A stretch of 64,000 nt of DNA from Dillenia suffruticosa (GCA_033439265.1 JAVTVX010000012.1:18238501-18302500); one strand, 5' to 3'; positions 35,100 to 46,357 are shown, numbered from the stretch's first letter. Notes: a model not told the origin generated them from the letters alone. Program-made: numbers and translations.

Positions 35100-35570
35100 T
35101 GAGTGCTAAGTATTCTTCGAGTGCATTATAGTCGAGAGAGGGCATTAGAACTCTTTCTGAGTATTGAAGCCGAGAGAACGGGAGTTAGACTTTGCTCAAG
35201 TGCTAGTACCTGTAGAGTCGTGAGGTAAGGAGTTACATTCTGCTAGGGCCTGCATGAGCCGTATAGCTGAGAGGATGGGTGCGTTAGCCCAATCGGTTGC
35301 TAGGACCCGTATGAGACACGTATAAGGTGTAGAATCGAGAGAATAGGTATTTCAACCTACTTGAGTTCTGAGACCCGTATAAGACGCATATGAGGGGTAG
35401 AGTCAAGAAAATGGATGCGTCAGCCAGCTCAAGTGCAAGGACTCTTATGAGATGCATATGAGGCGTAGAATCAAGATTGAGGCGTAAACCCAAGAGAGAG
35501 GGTACGTCAACCGAGAAAGTAGATGCATAGACTACTTGGGTGCTAGGACCGTATGAGACATGTCGCCATC
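35100..35570. repeat. 68-bp tandem repeats
   Basis: GACCCGTATGAGACACGTAT (35304), GACCCGTATAAGACGCATAT (35372) and GACTCTTATGAGATGCATAT (35440) are spaced 68 bp apart. Weaker copies lie on both sides, such as GACCGTATGAGACATG near 35548. It lies between protease and the antisense gene. Confidence 0.8.
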
Positions 35571-35739
35571 TAAGGGTTATTTTTGATTGCTATGCTATCG
35601 GCATGATCAAAGCGTTATGAATAAGTATCAAAACATGTAAAATCAAGATATTATTATAAGAATAATTATAAGGAAAAAATTCCAATCAATGTATCTAATT
35701 AGTGACACAGGATCATAGATAGAGTAATAGTAGACAGTG

Positions 35740-36325
35740 GACAGAGCTTACTAGACTGAGGTATTCGATGTGTTTGTGTCACAGTTGAGTACTCTAATGC
35801 CAAGAGGCATCCTAAATTTGACTTTCATATACTTGGTACTCGGTAGTGCTTCCAAAGTATCCACATTAGGCCAACCCAAGATGGCATTTTAGAGTGACGA
35901 CAGTTTGACTATGTTGAAAGTGGTTGTGATAGTTGCATGATTGGGTGGCATCCCCAAGGTTATTAGGAGCGAGATAGTATACTGAGGATATAGTCACTAG
36001 CTAATGAGTCCTTCAAAGGTCTGGCATGAGCTTGAAGATGTGTTTGGTTGAAACCTATCTGTTGGAAGGTGTCCTAATAGAGAATATCGCAACCTGCCCT
36101 TTGGTCGATGAAAATTCTCTTCACATGTATTGATCTATCTTAGCAGTAATGACTAACGGGTCATGTCGGCTTGGATCGACTTCTACCAGATCATTATTGT
36201 TGAAACTGATTATTGGTCTCTTCTTTTTTTGTCCCTTCTCGATGCAAGCAATGAACATTTCCTTAGAAATGGGTGCCCTGTCATTTGAAATACTAGGGCG
36301 ACTATTCGCTCGATTTAGCATTGTC
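35740..36325 (-). pseudogene. Tat-type protease remnant
   Basis: Minus strand: IISFNNNDLVEVDPSRHDPL, then RRIFIDQRAGCDILY (the catalytic Asp remains but the usual following Gly/Thr-Gly is changed), then NAILGWPNVDTLEALPSTKY. The same order and near-identical wording occur in the plus-strand element at 8941-9400. In-frame stops break it. Confidence 0.75.
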
Positions 36326-36559
36326 GTGTTTTCACTCGATCCGCTAAACTCTGTGTTGGAGAAAAATCAACGAAAGCAGGGGTATCAAAGAGAGATTTCC
36401 GCTTTATATATAAAGGATTACCCTATTTTCTTGATTCTAGGCGGTTCTGGTGGCTGGTGGGTTGTTCGATTCTTCTATCTAGCTTGTAAGGTTTGGTCCC
36501 TAAGAGGGATGGTTCTCTCATTCTGCACTGTTGAATCCCTAAAGTCTGTCATCTCGAGC

Positions 36560-37510
36560 TAAGGCCTCGGATTCATCTTTTAGCTTTTGGCATTCATCTG
36601 TCAGGTGGTCACAATCTCTGTAGAAGTGACATTCCGAGTCTCGTCCTTCTTGGAGTCATCTCCCATTAGATGTGGGAGCCATTTAATATATGACTTGTTC
36701 CTAATTTACATCAGGGTCTGGCTAGGTGTGTCGTTCAAAAGAGTATATATAGTTGTTAAACTTGCAATGAGGTGGAGGCTTTGTTCCACATCTCTTGGGC
36801 GAGGGTTGCCACGGGGAGCGACTATGCTCGTTTCTTCCTATTTTGCTTCGGTACCTATTAAACGCCTTAGCTTCTTTTATAGCTATATACTTTTCTATGC
36901 AAGCATAAAATTCTTTAATGGTGGTCGGAGGATTTTTCATGATCGAAGTTTTCATTTCTGAGGGTTGCAATCCAATAAATAATACGATCAAAGGATGGAA
37001 TGGTTCAGACTCGAAACCTTCATTATCTCAGCCTTGAACTTGTCGAGAAAGTCCTTCAAGAGCTTATCATCCCCATTTCGCAAGGACGGGAGCGAGGTTG
37101 ACTTTCTCAGTATCCCGACTGATCACAAAGTAGGTTTCAAACTGCTATTTCAAATATGAGAAACTCCTAATGCTGAGCAGGAGAAGTGAATTGAACGATA
37201 TCAATACTTGCTCTTTAGGGTTGTGAGGAAATGTTTGCATCTAATAGCGTCTAACATGTCTCTCGAGATCATGACTATCACGAAGTGGGCTGCGTGGTCA
37301 CGAGGGTTAGTAGAGCCGTCGTATCTCTCCATAAGGGGAAGGAGTACATCTCGCAGAATCGGCTTGATAGAGATTTTTGGATCGAATGGTGAAATGTTAG
37401 TAGCATGTTGGATGGTATCATCTCAGTTTGTGCTAGTACATTTGAGTTTAGTAGCCATGAATTCCTCAACTTGCTTCTTCAAGAAGTCTAGATCATGTTG
37501 AGAGGTCATC
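36560..37510 (-). pseudogene. Tat-type gag remnant
   Basis: Minus strand, after a frame starting near 37510: KISIKPILRDVLLPLMERYD followed by GSTNPRDHAAHF, the usual gypsy gag opening. Then come DAIRCKHFLTTLKSK, DKLLKDFLDKFKAEIMKVS and (36722-36991) PPTTIKEFYACIEKYIAIKE. Stops interrupt it in at least four places. No zinc knuckle is evident. Confidence 0.75.
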
Positions 37511-37689
37511 GAGGGGCTTTAGGTGTCGTTGAGGTTGAAATCTACACGAGCGCAGGTGCCTTGATCTCCTGGAGAAGGACAAACCTTCTTATGTGAGGGC
37601 ACGACTAAGTTCCTCTAACTGTTTGCTTATGCCTTACACTTGCAATTCTAGTTTTTTTCATTTGGGAGTAGTTGGCTCAATTATGAGAG

Positions 37690-38262
37690 ACTAGAACAGG
37701 GGAGGAATCGACCTGCCTTGAGATTAGGCAGTATAGAACATATCTTGCGGGTCGCCTGGGCATAGTATATATAGTATGTGCATATATGGCAATTCTCTTG
37801 ATTAAGGGTATAAAATCCTAATTACTTTACAAAGAGATCAATAGAGATCTTCTAAAATTACAGGGACTATGCGAAAGATTTTTAAGAAATTTAAAATCCT
37901 ATGAATTAAGAGATATTCGAATTGTCACGACAATTTTCTATCTTATCAGGAAAGATTATAGAGATTTTTTTTCTATCGGGAGAGATTACTCTCATGATTA
38001 AGGGATATTCAAATTTTAGGTGATCATTATTTTGATTGGTTAAGTGGAAGCATTACTCGGTGGAGACCACTCAGCAATAACAGAAAGGTTTGACTGAGAA
38101 AATTTAATCGAGCAATGATCACAAAACTTAATCTAGAGTGTTTAACCGAGCAAGGGTTTATCGAGAGACCCTTCGGTGACCTGTAGATCTTTGTGATTAT
38201 GGTTTAATGGGCCTGATAGTTTCTCGGCCTCATGATCATGGGCATTGTGCCCTATACCATCA
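37690..38262 (-). repeat. 5' LTR of the second Tat element
   Basis: Pairs with 30940-31523, ending GCCCTATACCATCA. It is clearly more diverged than the chromovirus LTR pair. The left boundary and primer site are not clear. Confidence 0.7.
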
Positions 38263-38539
38263 CTCTGGTCTCATACTTTTTTTTTTCCCATTTTTTATAA
38301 AGAAATACTCTTTTATTAAATTTAAGAAAAACATAAGACTACGTCGCAATCGCGTGCTTGGTTTCCTCCCCCTTCGGATTCCATTCAGATTCCGAAAAAG
38401 AGAGATTAGTTAGATCAGGACGAGGAATTAGGGATTAGGGACTTAGGGTTAGGATTTCAGGAGAGAGAGAATCATTACATCGGGAAGAGGAATTAGGGTT
38501 GGAGAAGAGAGGGAGAGAGGGAGAGAGGAATAGAGAGAG
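38263..38539 (+). promoter_or_regulatory. upstream region and 5' leader of CWC25
   Basis: Only 277 bases separate the retrotransposon LTR end from the CWC25 start codon. The last 80 bases are a GAGAGA-rich tract (about 38460-38536), common in plant 5' leaders. No clear TATA box is visible; an AATACTCTTTTATTAAATTT stretch lies near 38306. The promoter may therefore include LTR sequence. Confidence 0.5.
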
Positions 38540-39743
38540 ATGGCGCTGAAATTTCTTAACAAGAAAGGATGGCACACGGGAAGTTTAAGGAACATAGAGA
38601 ACGTGTGGAAGGCGGAGCAGAAGCACGAGGCCGAACAAAAGAAGTTGGAAGAGCTGAGGAAGCAGATCCAGGAAGAGAGAGAGCGTTCCGAGTTTCGTCT
38701 TCTTCAGGAGCAGGCCGGTCTAGTTCCTCGCCAAGAGAGATTGGATTTTCTCTACGACTCTGGATTGGCCGTCGGCAAGGGCAACAATTCCTCCTCCGAT
38801 GCTCCTTTCAAATCTCTTCAACCTCAACCTCAACATCCTGAATCTGGTGGCCCTTCTTCTTCTTCATCAACAGCAGTTGGCGCTTTGTTCGAAGACAAGC
38901 CTCACTCGGCTAATGATGCTTGGCGAAAGCTCCACTCCGACCCTCTCCTCTTGATTAGGCAGCGCGAGCAAGAAGCCCTCGCTCGTGTCAAGAATAACCC
39001 TATTAAGATGGACCTCATTCGCAAATCTGTAAGGCTATTTTACTCAATTAACTTGTGCTTCCGATCAACTTTCCTGTTCAATCTGTAACTGGTTGATTCT
39101 GGGTTTTTTATTTTTGTTGTAGGTTGAGGCAAAGAAGAAGGAGAAGCATGAAAAGAAGGAACACAACAAGAAGCACCGCCACAGCCACAGTAGCAAGACC
39201 AAACACAAGAAGAAGCATTCAGAGAAGGAGTTTAGTGATGATGGGCATGTCCATTACAAAGGAAGGACTGGTGGCTCAAGATATGATGGAACAGATAAAT
39301 CAGGCAGGAGGGTTGATGGGAGGAGGACTGAAAAGTATTCGATGGATGTGAGGAGAGATTCTGAAGCTTCAAGAGACACAAAAGAGAAGAAGGCAAGTGC
39401 AGCGCGAGACCCAACACCATCTCCACCACGATATAAGCGCCGGAACGTTGCTATTAAATTGTCTGAAGAAGAGAGAGCAGCTAGGCTGCGGGAGATGCAA
39501 GTGAATGCTGAGTTGCATGAGGAGCAAAGGTGGAAGAGACTGAAGAAGGCCGAGGAGGATGATGCTCGGGAAGCTAGCAAGGCAGGAGGATATAGAGGGA
39601 AGAGCTTCTTGGATGCTGCTCACAAGAGTGTGTATGGTGCCTCCGATAAAGGGGGAAGCTCCACAATAGAGGAGAGTGTTCGACGTCGAACACATTACCT
39701 GCAGGGCAGGTCTGAAGCAGAAGGCAATGCATTCAGGCGCTGA
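38540..39743 (+). CDS. CWC25: pre-mRNA splicing factor CWC25 homologue
   Basis: Join 38540-39028 and 39123-39743, 369 aa. The intron (39029-39122, 94 bp) has GTAAGG and TTGTTGTAG borders and keeps the frame (RKS then VEAKKKEKHEKK). Residues 1-50 are the Cir_N domain: MALKFLNKKGWHTGSLRNIE. A coiled coil of Glu, Lys and Gln follows (about 25-55), then a serine-rich linker. The second exon is lysine, histidine and serine rich (KKHRHSHSSKTKHKKKHSEK). The C-terminus RSEAEGNAFRR follows SEEERAARLREMQ. CWC25 joins the activated spliceosome after Prp2 action and supports the first transesterification step, in the nucleus. The length and full-length frame suit the plant family. AATAATATCATC near 39854 may be part of the polyadenylation signal. 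Confidence 0.93.
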
Positions 39744-40271
39744 CTTTTATCCCTCTCAAAAGGGTACGCAGTTGAGATGGCTCTCTCTCAAGTCCCATTT
39801 TTTTCTGTGTATGCAGATGTAAAGTTTAATGAATTCTATTCTGTTTGTATCAAATAATATCATCTTCATTTGCTACTTTTTTTTCGTGTGCTATGAAAGC
39901 TCTGTGCGTGCCAATATCAACTTACATTTGTCTTTGATTTTCTTGTATGAGCTAACAATACAAATGAATTATTTGTAATGGGTAGTTAATAAGTTATTAA
40001 AATTTCAACTAAAATGATGGATTAGTTTCCTGGATTTCCTTCCTTTTTGTGTTGCACCAATTTAAATATCTTCAGGAGCAATAGCCAGAAGTCTTATGCT
40101 TTGGCATGAAATTGAGCTTACTTCATCCGAGGGAATCCACCATTAACGGTCATGGAATCTCTTGGACCAGCTTCTGCAGGTCATGGAAAAGGTGTTGCCC
40201 CAGTTTGGAACTCTCGACCAAGCAGGGACGATCTGTTGCGCCTCCTACTGTCACCATCAAAACAGACAACG
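39744..40271. other. CWC25 3' flank and unrecognised sequence left of the MULE
   Basis: The first 100 to 150 bases are the presumed 3' untranslated region. From about 40090 the sequence is less AT-rich and coding-like but has no recognised motif. It continues, across the MULE, at 46587. Confidence 0.5.
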
Positions 40272-40280
40272 CTTTACTCA
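40272..40280. repeat. MULE target site duplication CTTTACTCA, left copy
   Basis: Nine bases identical to 46578-46586, flanking the terminal inverted repeats. Nine bp is the standard Mutator-superfamily duplication. Confidence 0.95.
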
Positions 40281-40488
40281 GAGCTTTGTACGGAAATAAC
40301 ATATTTAAAATAAATAATTTTTAAAACAATACCGTTTGAAAACTAATTACAAAACTAACACACATATATCGTGATTTCAAGTCACGACATGCGAAGTCAC
40401 GACATATGCATAAATACCCTATGTCGTGACTTCAAGTCACGACATAGGGCCAGGACATACAAATGTCGTGAGTTGAACTCACGACATA
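40281..40488 (+). repeat. MULE left terminal inverted repeat
   Basis: Matches the reverse complement of 46358-46577, through GTACGGAAATAA, AAATAAATAATTTTTAAAAC, ACAAAACTAACACAC and the palindromes. The left copy lacks about 25 bp present on the right. Three palindromic motifs lie near 40368, 40425 and 40465. Confidence 0.92.
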
Positions 40489-41095
40489 CATCTTGTCACT
40501 CATCCCAGCAGTTTGCACATTCTATGCTGTCCAAATTTACAAAACAACTAAAAACACCACAAACTCCGAAAATGGCCAAATCAACCATTATGCTATCTAA
40601 ATCTACAACGCAACAGAAATACCACAAACTCCGATAGTGACCAAATCAACCATTCTGCTATCCAAATTGACATCAGAACAGAAACACAAAAATACAACAC
40701 AAACACCACAAACTCCAGTAGTGACCAAATCAATCAATTTTGGACCTCATAACTAGTTTTCATATGTAATACTGTCCAAATGATCAGCAACAAATCTCAA
40801 AAACCAAATCGTACAAAAAGAAGTACAATGAACAAAGTAAAGAAATAAATGTAATTTTATAAAATTTAACAGAAGTTACAATTTACAAAAAATATAAATC
40901 AATATCGTCGTCTTCTTCTAGTGTACTGTCTAAGACCTACAGCTACAGTACTGCCTATAGAGTTATCACGAGATACTAATCCCATATCATCTATCTGTAT
41001 GATCTGGGAGGGGCCCACATCCTACTGGTGGGGATCAGAGAAAACAGGCGGGGAGACATGGTACACCAGTGGTGCATCATCTGTCACACCCTGTG

Positions 41096-42816
41096 TCAGT
41101 CCGTCATCCATAAAACTATGGGGACGAACTTCCCTCTGAGGAGCCCCCGGAGTGAAAACCTGAGAGATGTCATCAAAGACAGGTGTGTAGAAATCTGAAC
41201 ACTCACCGAACGTATTTGAAGGTCCTGCGACATACTCGGCCTGCTGTGACGGTGGCGTTGACGCATGTTCGGATGAGCGTCGAGATCTGGTACGCTGTCC
41301 TCTCCCTCGGGGCGATCACTGAATAGACGTGTCATATCATCTGTCAGAACCGAGATGGCCGACTCAGCAAGGCAACGAACGTCGGCACTAGGATTGTCTC
41401 GTATCTCGTGCAAAGTGTCCCACTACAAACAATAATGTGAAAATTAATTAAAACAACAAAGTAAATTATTTGATTGAGAATGAAAAGAAAGTAGTAGAGA
41501 GAAACTTACCACGTAAGTCAAAGAAGCTCCCCGATTTCCAACAAATCTGCGGGATATGGAACGAAACCAGACCGAATAGTGAGGATCGAGCGCAGGTCCA
41601 AAGGAGGTATCTAGAGGAACTACATGGTCGTGTCGGTGATTCCAAAGATCTATGTACACTGCATGCGCTACCGACCAATCAACCTCTACAGTACCCCGCG
41701 TGCTCGTGTCGTGGAGTCTGTCCTCGGTGTCACAGGCACCCGGAACATACTGCAAGCCTCCAAACTGTCGTAACACCCTATCTGGAAAGTGCCACTCCAC
41801 GATACTAAAACAAATCAAAGGGACCCGTGCGTGCCAAATATTCCTCCCCCTGCGATAGTAGGCGGGGAGGGATGACAATACATCATCCGAGTACGGGACC
41901 CAAATGACCTGATCGACCGTCTGCCTATCGAGTGTCTCCCTATAAACGAAAACTATGTGCGTAGGGAACATAGTGACATCAAACTGAGCGTGCCACCGCA
42001 AGCCAAGTGGTCCATCCCCATGTACGTGTAAACCTCGTCGAATAGGAGCCATATACGGAAATCGCTCCCACCCCCAAAGCTGTAACAAAACTAGGGCCCC
42101 CCAATCTCACGTGCATATGCATGCGTGGCTATACAAATCTGTCTGTATAGATATGCCAAACAAGCAGATCCCCAACTAAATCTACCTGACAACTCTAAAT
42201 CCTCTAAAACTAATAAAAACTGTAAATGTACAAAAGTTCCTGTTTTATCAGAAAACAGGACACCCCCTATCAAAAGTAAAATATAGGCCCGTGTTCACCG
42301 TAAAATTGCTATATCATCAACACCATCGGGCAAATCATCAAAAAGCTCAGACAACCACGGCATGCTCAAACCGTGTCCTCTAATGGCAGACCGTGGTGGC
42401 CTAACACCTAAAAGTCTCTCACATACATCATCCCATACCACTCCCGCCGTCCCACAAACGAGGGGATGGCCATCCACAGGCAACCCTAACAAAACCTCAA
42501 TATCCTGAAGGGTAATAGTGATCTCACCATGGGGAAGGTGAAAAGTATGCGTCTCTGGCCTCCATCGCTCGACCAGAGCAGTGATAAAATGCCAATCGAA
42601 TTGAATGAAGCGAAGTCGAGCAATGCCCAAAAATCCGGAGTGCTCCAAAAGAGGAAGAACTCTCTCGTCGATGTGACGGTGGTCCCAACGGCGTAATACG
42701 GCCTCGCGTCGACGGCAAGTCAGCGTAACCGTCGTGCCGACTCCCTCCCAAAGGCGAGAAGAACGGTGTCGCCGCTGTAACTGGAGTATACTCGGATCAG
42801 ACGGGCCTGAATCCAT
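41096..42816 (-). pseudogene. plant mobile domain (PMD) protein gene inside the MULE, broken
   Basis: Minus strand. Residues from 42816 (MDSGPSDPSILQLQRRHRSS) include RLRFIQFDWHFITALVERWR and ITITLQDIEVLLGLPVDGHP, hallmarks of the plant mobile domain (PF10536, MAIN/MAIL1 relatives). A TGA at 42295-42297 interrupts it, yet the same frame continues at once with TRAYILLLIGGVLFSDKTG and SWGSACLAYLYRQICIAT. Near 42090-42096 a G/C run shifts the frame by one base before LLQLWGWERFPYMAPIR. An intron (41423-41509, GTAAGT to TTTGTAG) links TYV to WDTLHEIRDNPSADV. PMD proteins of plants act in gene regulation and silencing; in elements the role is unknown. Two lesions suggest a pseudogene. Confidence 0.8.
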
Positions 42817-43056
42817 CTGTAAAATAAAGAAAGAAAAATTAACATATTAGATTACAAATAAGTAATGCAAAAAATAATTACATTTCAATGACAAAACAAA
42901 TAGAATACACATCTAACAGACATGAATGTCATAACACATAGAATTACACATTTAACAGACATGAATGTCATAACACATTATAACTGAACATAGCATAAAG
43001 TCAAATATACAAAAAACAAATACATTATGTCCGTTGTAATAAGAAATACATAATTT

Positions 43057-45627
43057 TCAACGCGATATGGTTGGGCAATTTCTTCGATTGTGACCTTGTC
43101 TCCCACAAATACCACATTTCATTTGTGTCGTGCATCTTCTCCGATTATGACCATCGACACTACAACTACCGCACGATACCCGCGAAGATGATTCTCGGAT
43201 ATCCATCTTATTATGATATCGAGATGACTTAAGTCTCCCTTTCTCACGTCTTAGTGATACGTCTGGAATGATAGTTGAGTACGATCCGATTGGCCAACCA
43301 GATCTATTACCTACCGGTAAAAAATATAACTCGTACACTTTAAGTTGATGTTGCCACGTATACCATTTTCCGACATTCATATGAATATCCATCATGGTCC
43401 GTGATAGTGCAGCGATTGCATGGGAGCAAGGTATTCTATACGTTTGCCATTTCCCACATGTGCAATGTTCATTATTGACGTCGACGATCTGTTTATTTCC
43501 TCCCTTGTGGCCATACCGTATTTGTCTATGACCTGTTTCTATCTCGAAAATCCCATTCTCCCTACTAAAAGAGACAACCGTATGAAGGTTAGCGGTGTTC
43601 ATCCACCTTCCTAACATGGTATTTGCATACTTCGTATACCGCTCTCCTCTTGCAATCCCCGCTTTCGCCTCTGCGATTCTACTTTCAAAATAGTTAACCG
43701 TATTATAAAATGTTTTTAGTACCAAAGCAGAAACGGGGAGATTCCTTGCACCTTTTAGCACGGCATTATAACTTTCACTGATATTGGTCGTCATGTAACC
43801 ATAACGAAACCCACCATCGTGAGAGAGAGTCCATTGTTCTGGTCCAATGTTCGCGAAATAATCGGGGGCATCATTTTTTATCTCCTTCATTCTTGCCATA
43901 TATAGATCAAATTTTTTGCGTTGTGGTTGTAATGCAGCAATTACGGCGACTCTCTTACAAGCTTGACTTTTATGATACGTGTTAAAGTTACTAGCGACAT
44001 GCCTCATGCAAAAACGCCAAACGGCATGCGGAGGCGACCATCCAAACTCTGGACTAGCAACAGTAGCTCTTATCCCTTCATGTCGATCTGAAATCAAGCA
44101 TATTGGTCCCTCCCTATCTAACACAACATAGTCTCGCACGTACATTAAAAACCATGACCACGACGCTAGTGACTCTACATCCACCAATCCGAATGCCAAC
44201 GGCACTATGTGATTCGCACCGTCCATACTGCATGCAATCAGCAACTTGTGCTTGTATTTCCCATACAAGTGAGTCCCATCTATACTTATTAATGGCCGAC
44301 AACTTCTAAATGCCATGATACTAGGACCAAAAGCCCAAAATACAGCTTCAAACACCATTTCACCATTTGCTCGAGCCAGAATGAACTTCCATGACACTTG
44401 TGATCCTGGATTCTTTTGCATAATTGCATCCAAAACTCTAGGTAGCTCGTTGTATGATTCATCCCAATTCCCGTATAACATCTCAATCGCCCTTCTTTTT
44501 GCGGCCCAAACTCGTCTTCGGGAAACTGCATACGTGGTTTTCTCCGTCATAACGCTTCGTAGGAAAGAGACTTTGATACTTGGGTCTTCCCTTACATAGT
44601 TAACAAACTGTCGGGCCATCATATTTGAATCCAACTGCCTATGATCCTGCGTCAGCCCAGCATTGACACATGTATGCGGTCCCTCAACAATAGTTATCAC
44701 AAAGGCATCAAGTAGTCTTATTTTACGTGCACGCAACCTCCACCCACAACTTTCGTCCCTTTGAGTACATACCGCTGTCCAAAGTGTAGAGGTTGATCTC
44801 CCAACACGAAATTGATAGTGATTCTCCACATGATGCATTTTTACAAAATAAATAAGTTCATCTTTCGACTCAAAGCTCATACCTTTCTTCACTTCATTAT
44901 TAAAACTCCCACTATCGATTCTCAATCGACAATCTTCCTCAAAAGTGACATAACCATCTCCTCTTGGTGCAGTTCGCATGAAAGGAATTGACTCATTAAC
45001 TCCGTTATAGAGATATCTCCTACCACCATGAATGGGTAAAAGCTGTGAAGATGACCCAAACATCGTATGGTTTCCACAACTACGACCACTACTACGACAA
45101 GCTTCTCTACCATCTTTTTCTTCATCATCATCCTCTTCTTCCGTATCTTCTTCCGCCTCCTCTTCGGCCATTTCTTCTTCATCCACATCATTATTCATGT
45201 CTACTATTACAACATTTACTCGAGATTCGATATGTGGATATTTTTCTTCATAATCGCAATCTTGTTGTACAGGGACAAACGTCCGACCATTGTATGCCTT
45301 TATATACAACTCATGACTTGTACCCATTCTCATAGCCACCGCAAACTCCATCAAGTTCAGAACGTCATCATCATCATTTATCGGTACCAATACGTACCTT
45401 ACATTCCCCCCTTGCATGTGTGACATAGGGCAACGATGAAATATCTCTACGTGTTGTATTGTCGAATTGATTCCAACTCCCTTACAGACTATGGTTACCA
45501 ACTCATTAAAAGATACATCTTTTTTCACCCGAATCAACTTCAAAGGTTCACGGTCATAGCCCATCCCATTTTCACCCTTCACAATTTCACCTTTTGTGTA
45601 CAATAACAATCTCACCATGTCCGTCAT
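43057..45627 (-). CDS. MULE transposase (MURA-like), 856 aa, uninterrupted
   Basis: Residues 1-100: PB1-like N-terminal fold. About 145-175: acidic stretch. About 240-400: MuDR-type DNA-binding region, with GMSFESKDELIYFVKMHHVE and CGWRLRARK. 445-620: DDE catalytic core with D450 (SIDGTHLYGKYK), D514 (LISDRHEGI) and E618 (NISESYN). The FCMRHVASNF motif (539-548) also fits MULE transposases. 722-736: SWIM zinc finger (C722, C724, C734, H736). 819-832 and 838-851: two C-x2-C-x4-H-x4-C zinc knuckles. All catalytic and zinc residues are present and no stop interrupts the frame. It would cut and join the element's ends in the nucleus. The start at 45627 gives a complete PB1-like domain. Confidence 0.95.
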   Translation of the reverse strand: MTDMVRLLLYTKGEIVKGENGMGYDREPLKLIRVKKDVSFNELVTIVCKGVGINSTIQHVEIFHRCPMSHMQGGNVRYVLVPINDDDDVLNLMEFAVAMRMGTSHELYIKAYNGRTFVPVQQDCDYEEKYPHIESRVNVVIVDMNNDVDEEEMAEEEAEEDTEEEDDDEEKDGREACRSSGRSCGNHTMFGSSSQLLPIHGGRRYLYNGVNESIPFMRTAPRGDGYVTFEEDCRLRIDSGSFNNEVKKGMSFESKDELIYFVKMHHVENHYQFRVGRSTSTLWTAVCTQRDESCGWRLRARKIRLLDAFVITIVEGPHTCVNAGLTQDHRQLDSNMMARQFVNYVREDPSIKVSFLRSVMTEKTTYAVSRRRVWAAKRRAIEMLYGNWDESYNELPRVLDAIMQKNPGSQVSWKFILARANGEMVFEAVFWAFGPSIMAFRSCRPLISIDGTHLYGKYKHKLLIACSMDGANHIVPLAFGLVDVESLASWSWFLMYVRDYVVLDREGPICLISDRHEGIRATVASPEFGWSPPHAVWRFCMRHVASNFNTYHKSQACKRVAVIAALQPQRKKFDLYMARMKEIKNDAPDYFANIGPEQWTLSHDGGFRYGYMTTNISESYNAVLKGARNLPVSALVLKTFYNTVNYFESRIAEAKAGIARGERYTKYANTMLGRWMNTANLHTVVSFSRENGIFEIETGHRQIRYGHKGGNKQIVDVNNEHCTCGKWQTYRIPCSHAIAALSRTMMDIHMNVGKWYTWQHQLKVYELYFLPVGNRSGWPIGSYSTIIPDVSLRREKGRLKSSRYHNKMDIRESSSRVSCGSCSVDGHNRRRCTTQMKCGICGRQGHNRRNCPTISR

Positions 45628-46357
45628 TTCTACTTAAAATCAAAAAACATTTTATCAAAATGTTTATCTACAATTATTATATATAATATAATTTACATTT
45701 AAAACCCTATAATTAAATTTACAACAAAATAACAAACAATAAACACAAATTTATCAAAATAACATTTTCAGCAAATACAAGTAACAAATTTAATATAATT
45801 TTCATTTTAAACCCTATAATTAAATTTACAACAAAATAACAAACAATAAACACAAATTTATCAAAAAAACATTCTAATTTTATTTAACTACAATTATTAA
45901 ATATAACTAATTTTACTTTTAATACCTTTATCAAAAAAACCCTAAAACCTTATTTTATCCCAAATTAAAAAAACCCTAATTCTTAATTTCTCATGAATTT
46001 CCAACAAATATCTAAACCCTAAAACATTAATATCTAATTATATCTTTCCAAAATATAGTTAAATCAACAAATAATATCTCAATTTAATAATGTACATTAG
46101 AATTTAATCAATTTAAACATATAAAATTTCATTTCTCAAGGAATACAAACAACATTTTACCTTCGTCAAATTTCGCGTGTGGCACTTTCAAAAGTAGTGG
46201 ATCGCGGTTCTCTTGCAATCCCCCAAGTTGCAGATGTCTTCTGTGTTGCAGTTCGTGTGCGTAGATGCCCAAGAAAAGATTTGCCCGCGGAGGAAGCAGC
46301 GAGAAGCAGAATGGGGAAGAAAGAAAGAAAAGAAGGGATCGGGGGTCTTATGTGCGG
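45628..46357 (-). promoter_or_regulatory. MULE transposase upstream region
   Basis: AT-rich from 45640 to 46150, with several AACCCTAAAA and AAACCCTA-type stretches and an internal duplication: AACAAACAATAAACACAAAT occurs at 45728 and again near 45838. Presumed promoter and leader of the transposase. A less AT-rich segment follows at 46165-46350. Confidence 0.5.

Larger units (their letters stand above)
30940..38262 (-). mobile_element. Tat-type gypsy element with antisense gene and no reverse transcriptase
   Basis: Related LTRs lie at about 30940-31523 and 37690-38262. Gag (37470 to 36560) and protease (36325 to 35740) are on the minus strand. Left of protease, where reverse transcriptase and integrase should be, is a 68-bp tandem repeat and then a long plus-strand coding region (31800-34850). 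An antisense extra gene near the 3' LTR is known from some Tat-group elements such as Grande. Reverse transcriptase, RNase H and integrase are absent. All frames are broken. Confidence 0.7.

Noticed and set aside
38207-38413. A 68-codon plus-strand frame overlapping the LTR end and CWC25 upstream region
   Set aside because: Spans the LTR boundary, is low in complexity and has no motif.
40360-40490. Repeated palindromes considered as a CRISPR-like array
   Set aside because: They lie in MULE inverted repeats, differ in spacing and sequence, and the host is a plant nuclear genome.
45032-45423. Open plus-strand frames rich in Ser, His and Phe opposite the MULE transposase
   Set aside because: They mirror the acidic GAA/GAG-rich stretch of the transposase on the other strand and have no motif of their own.
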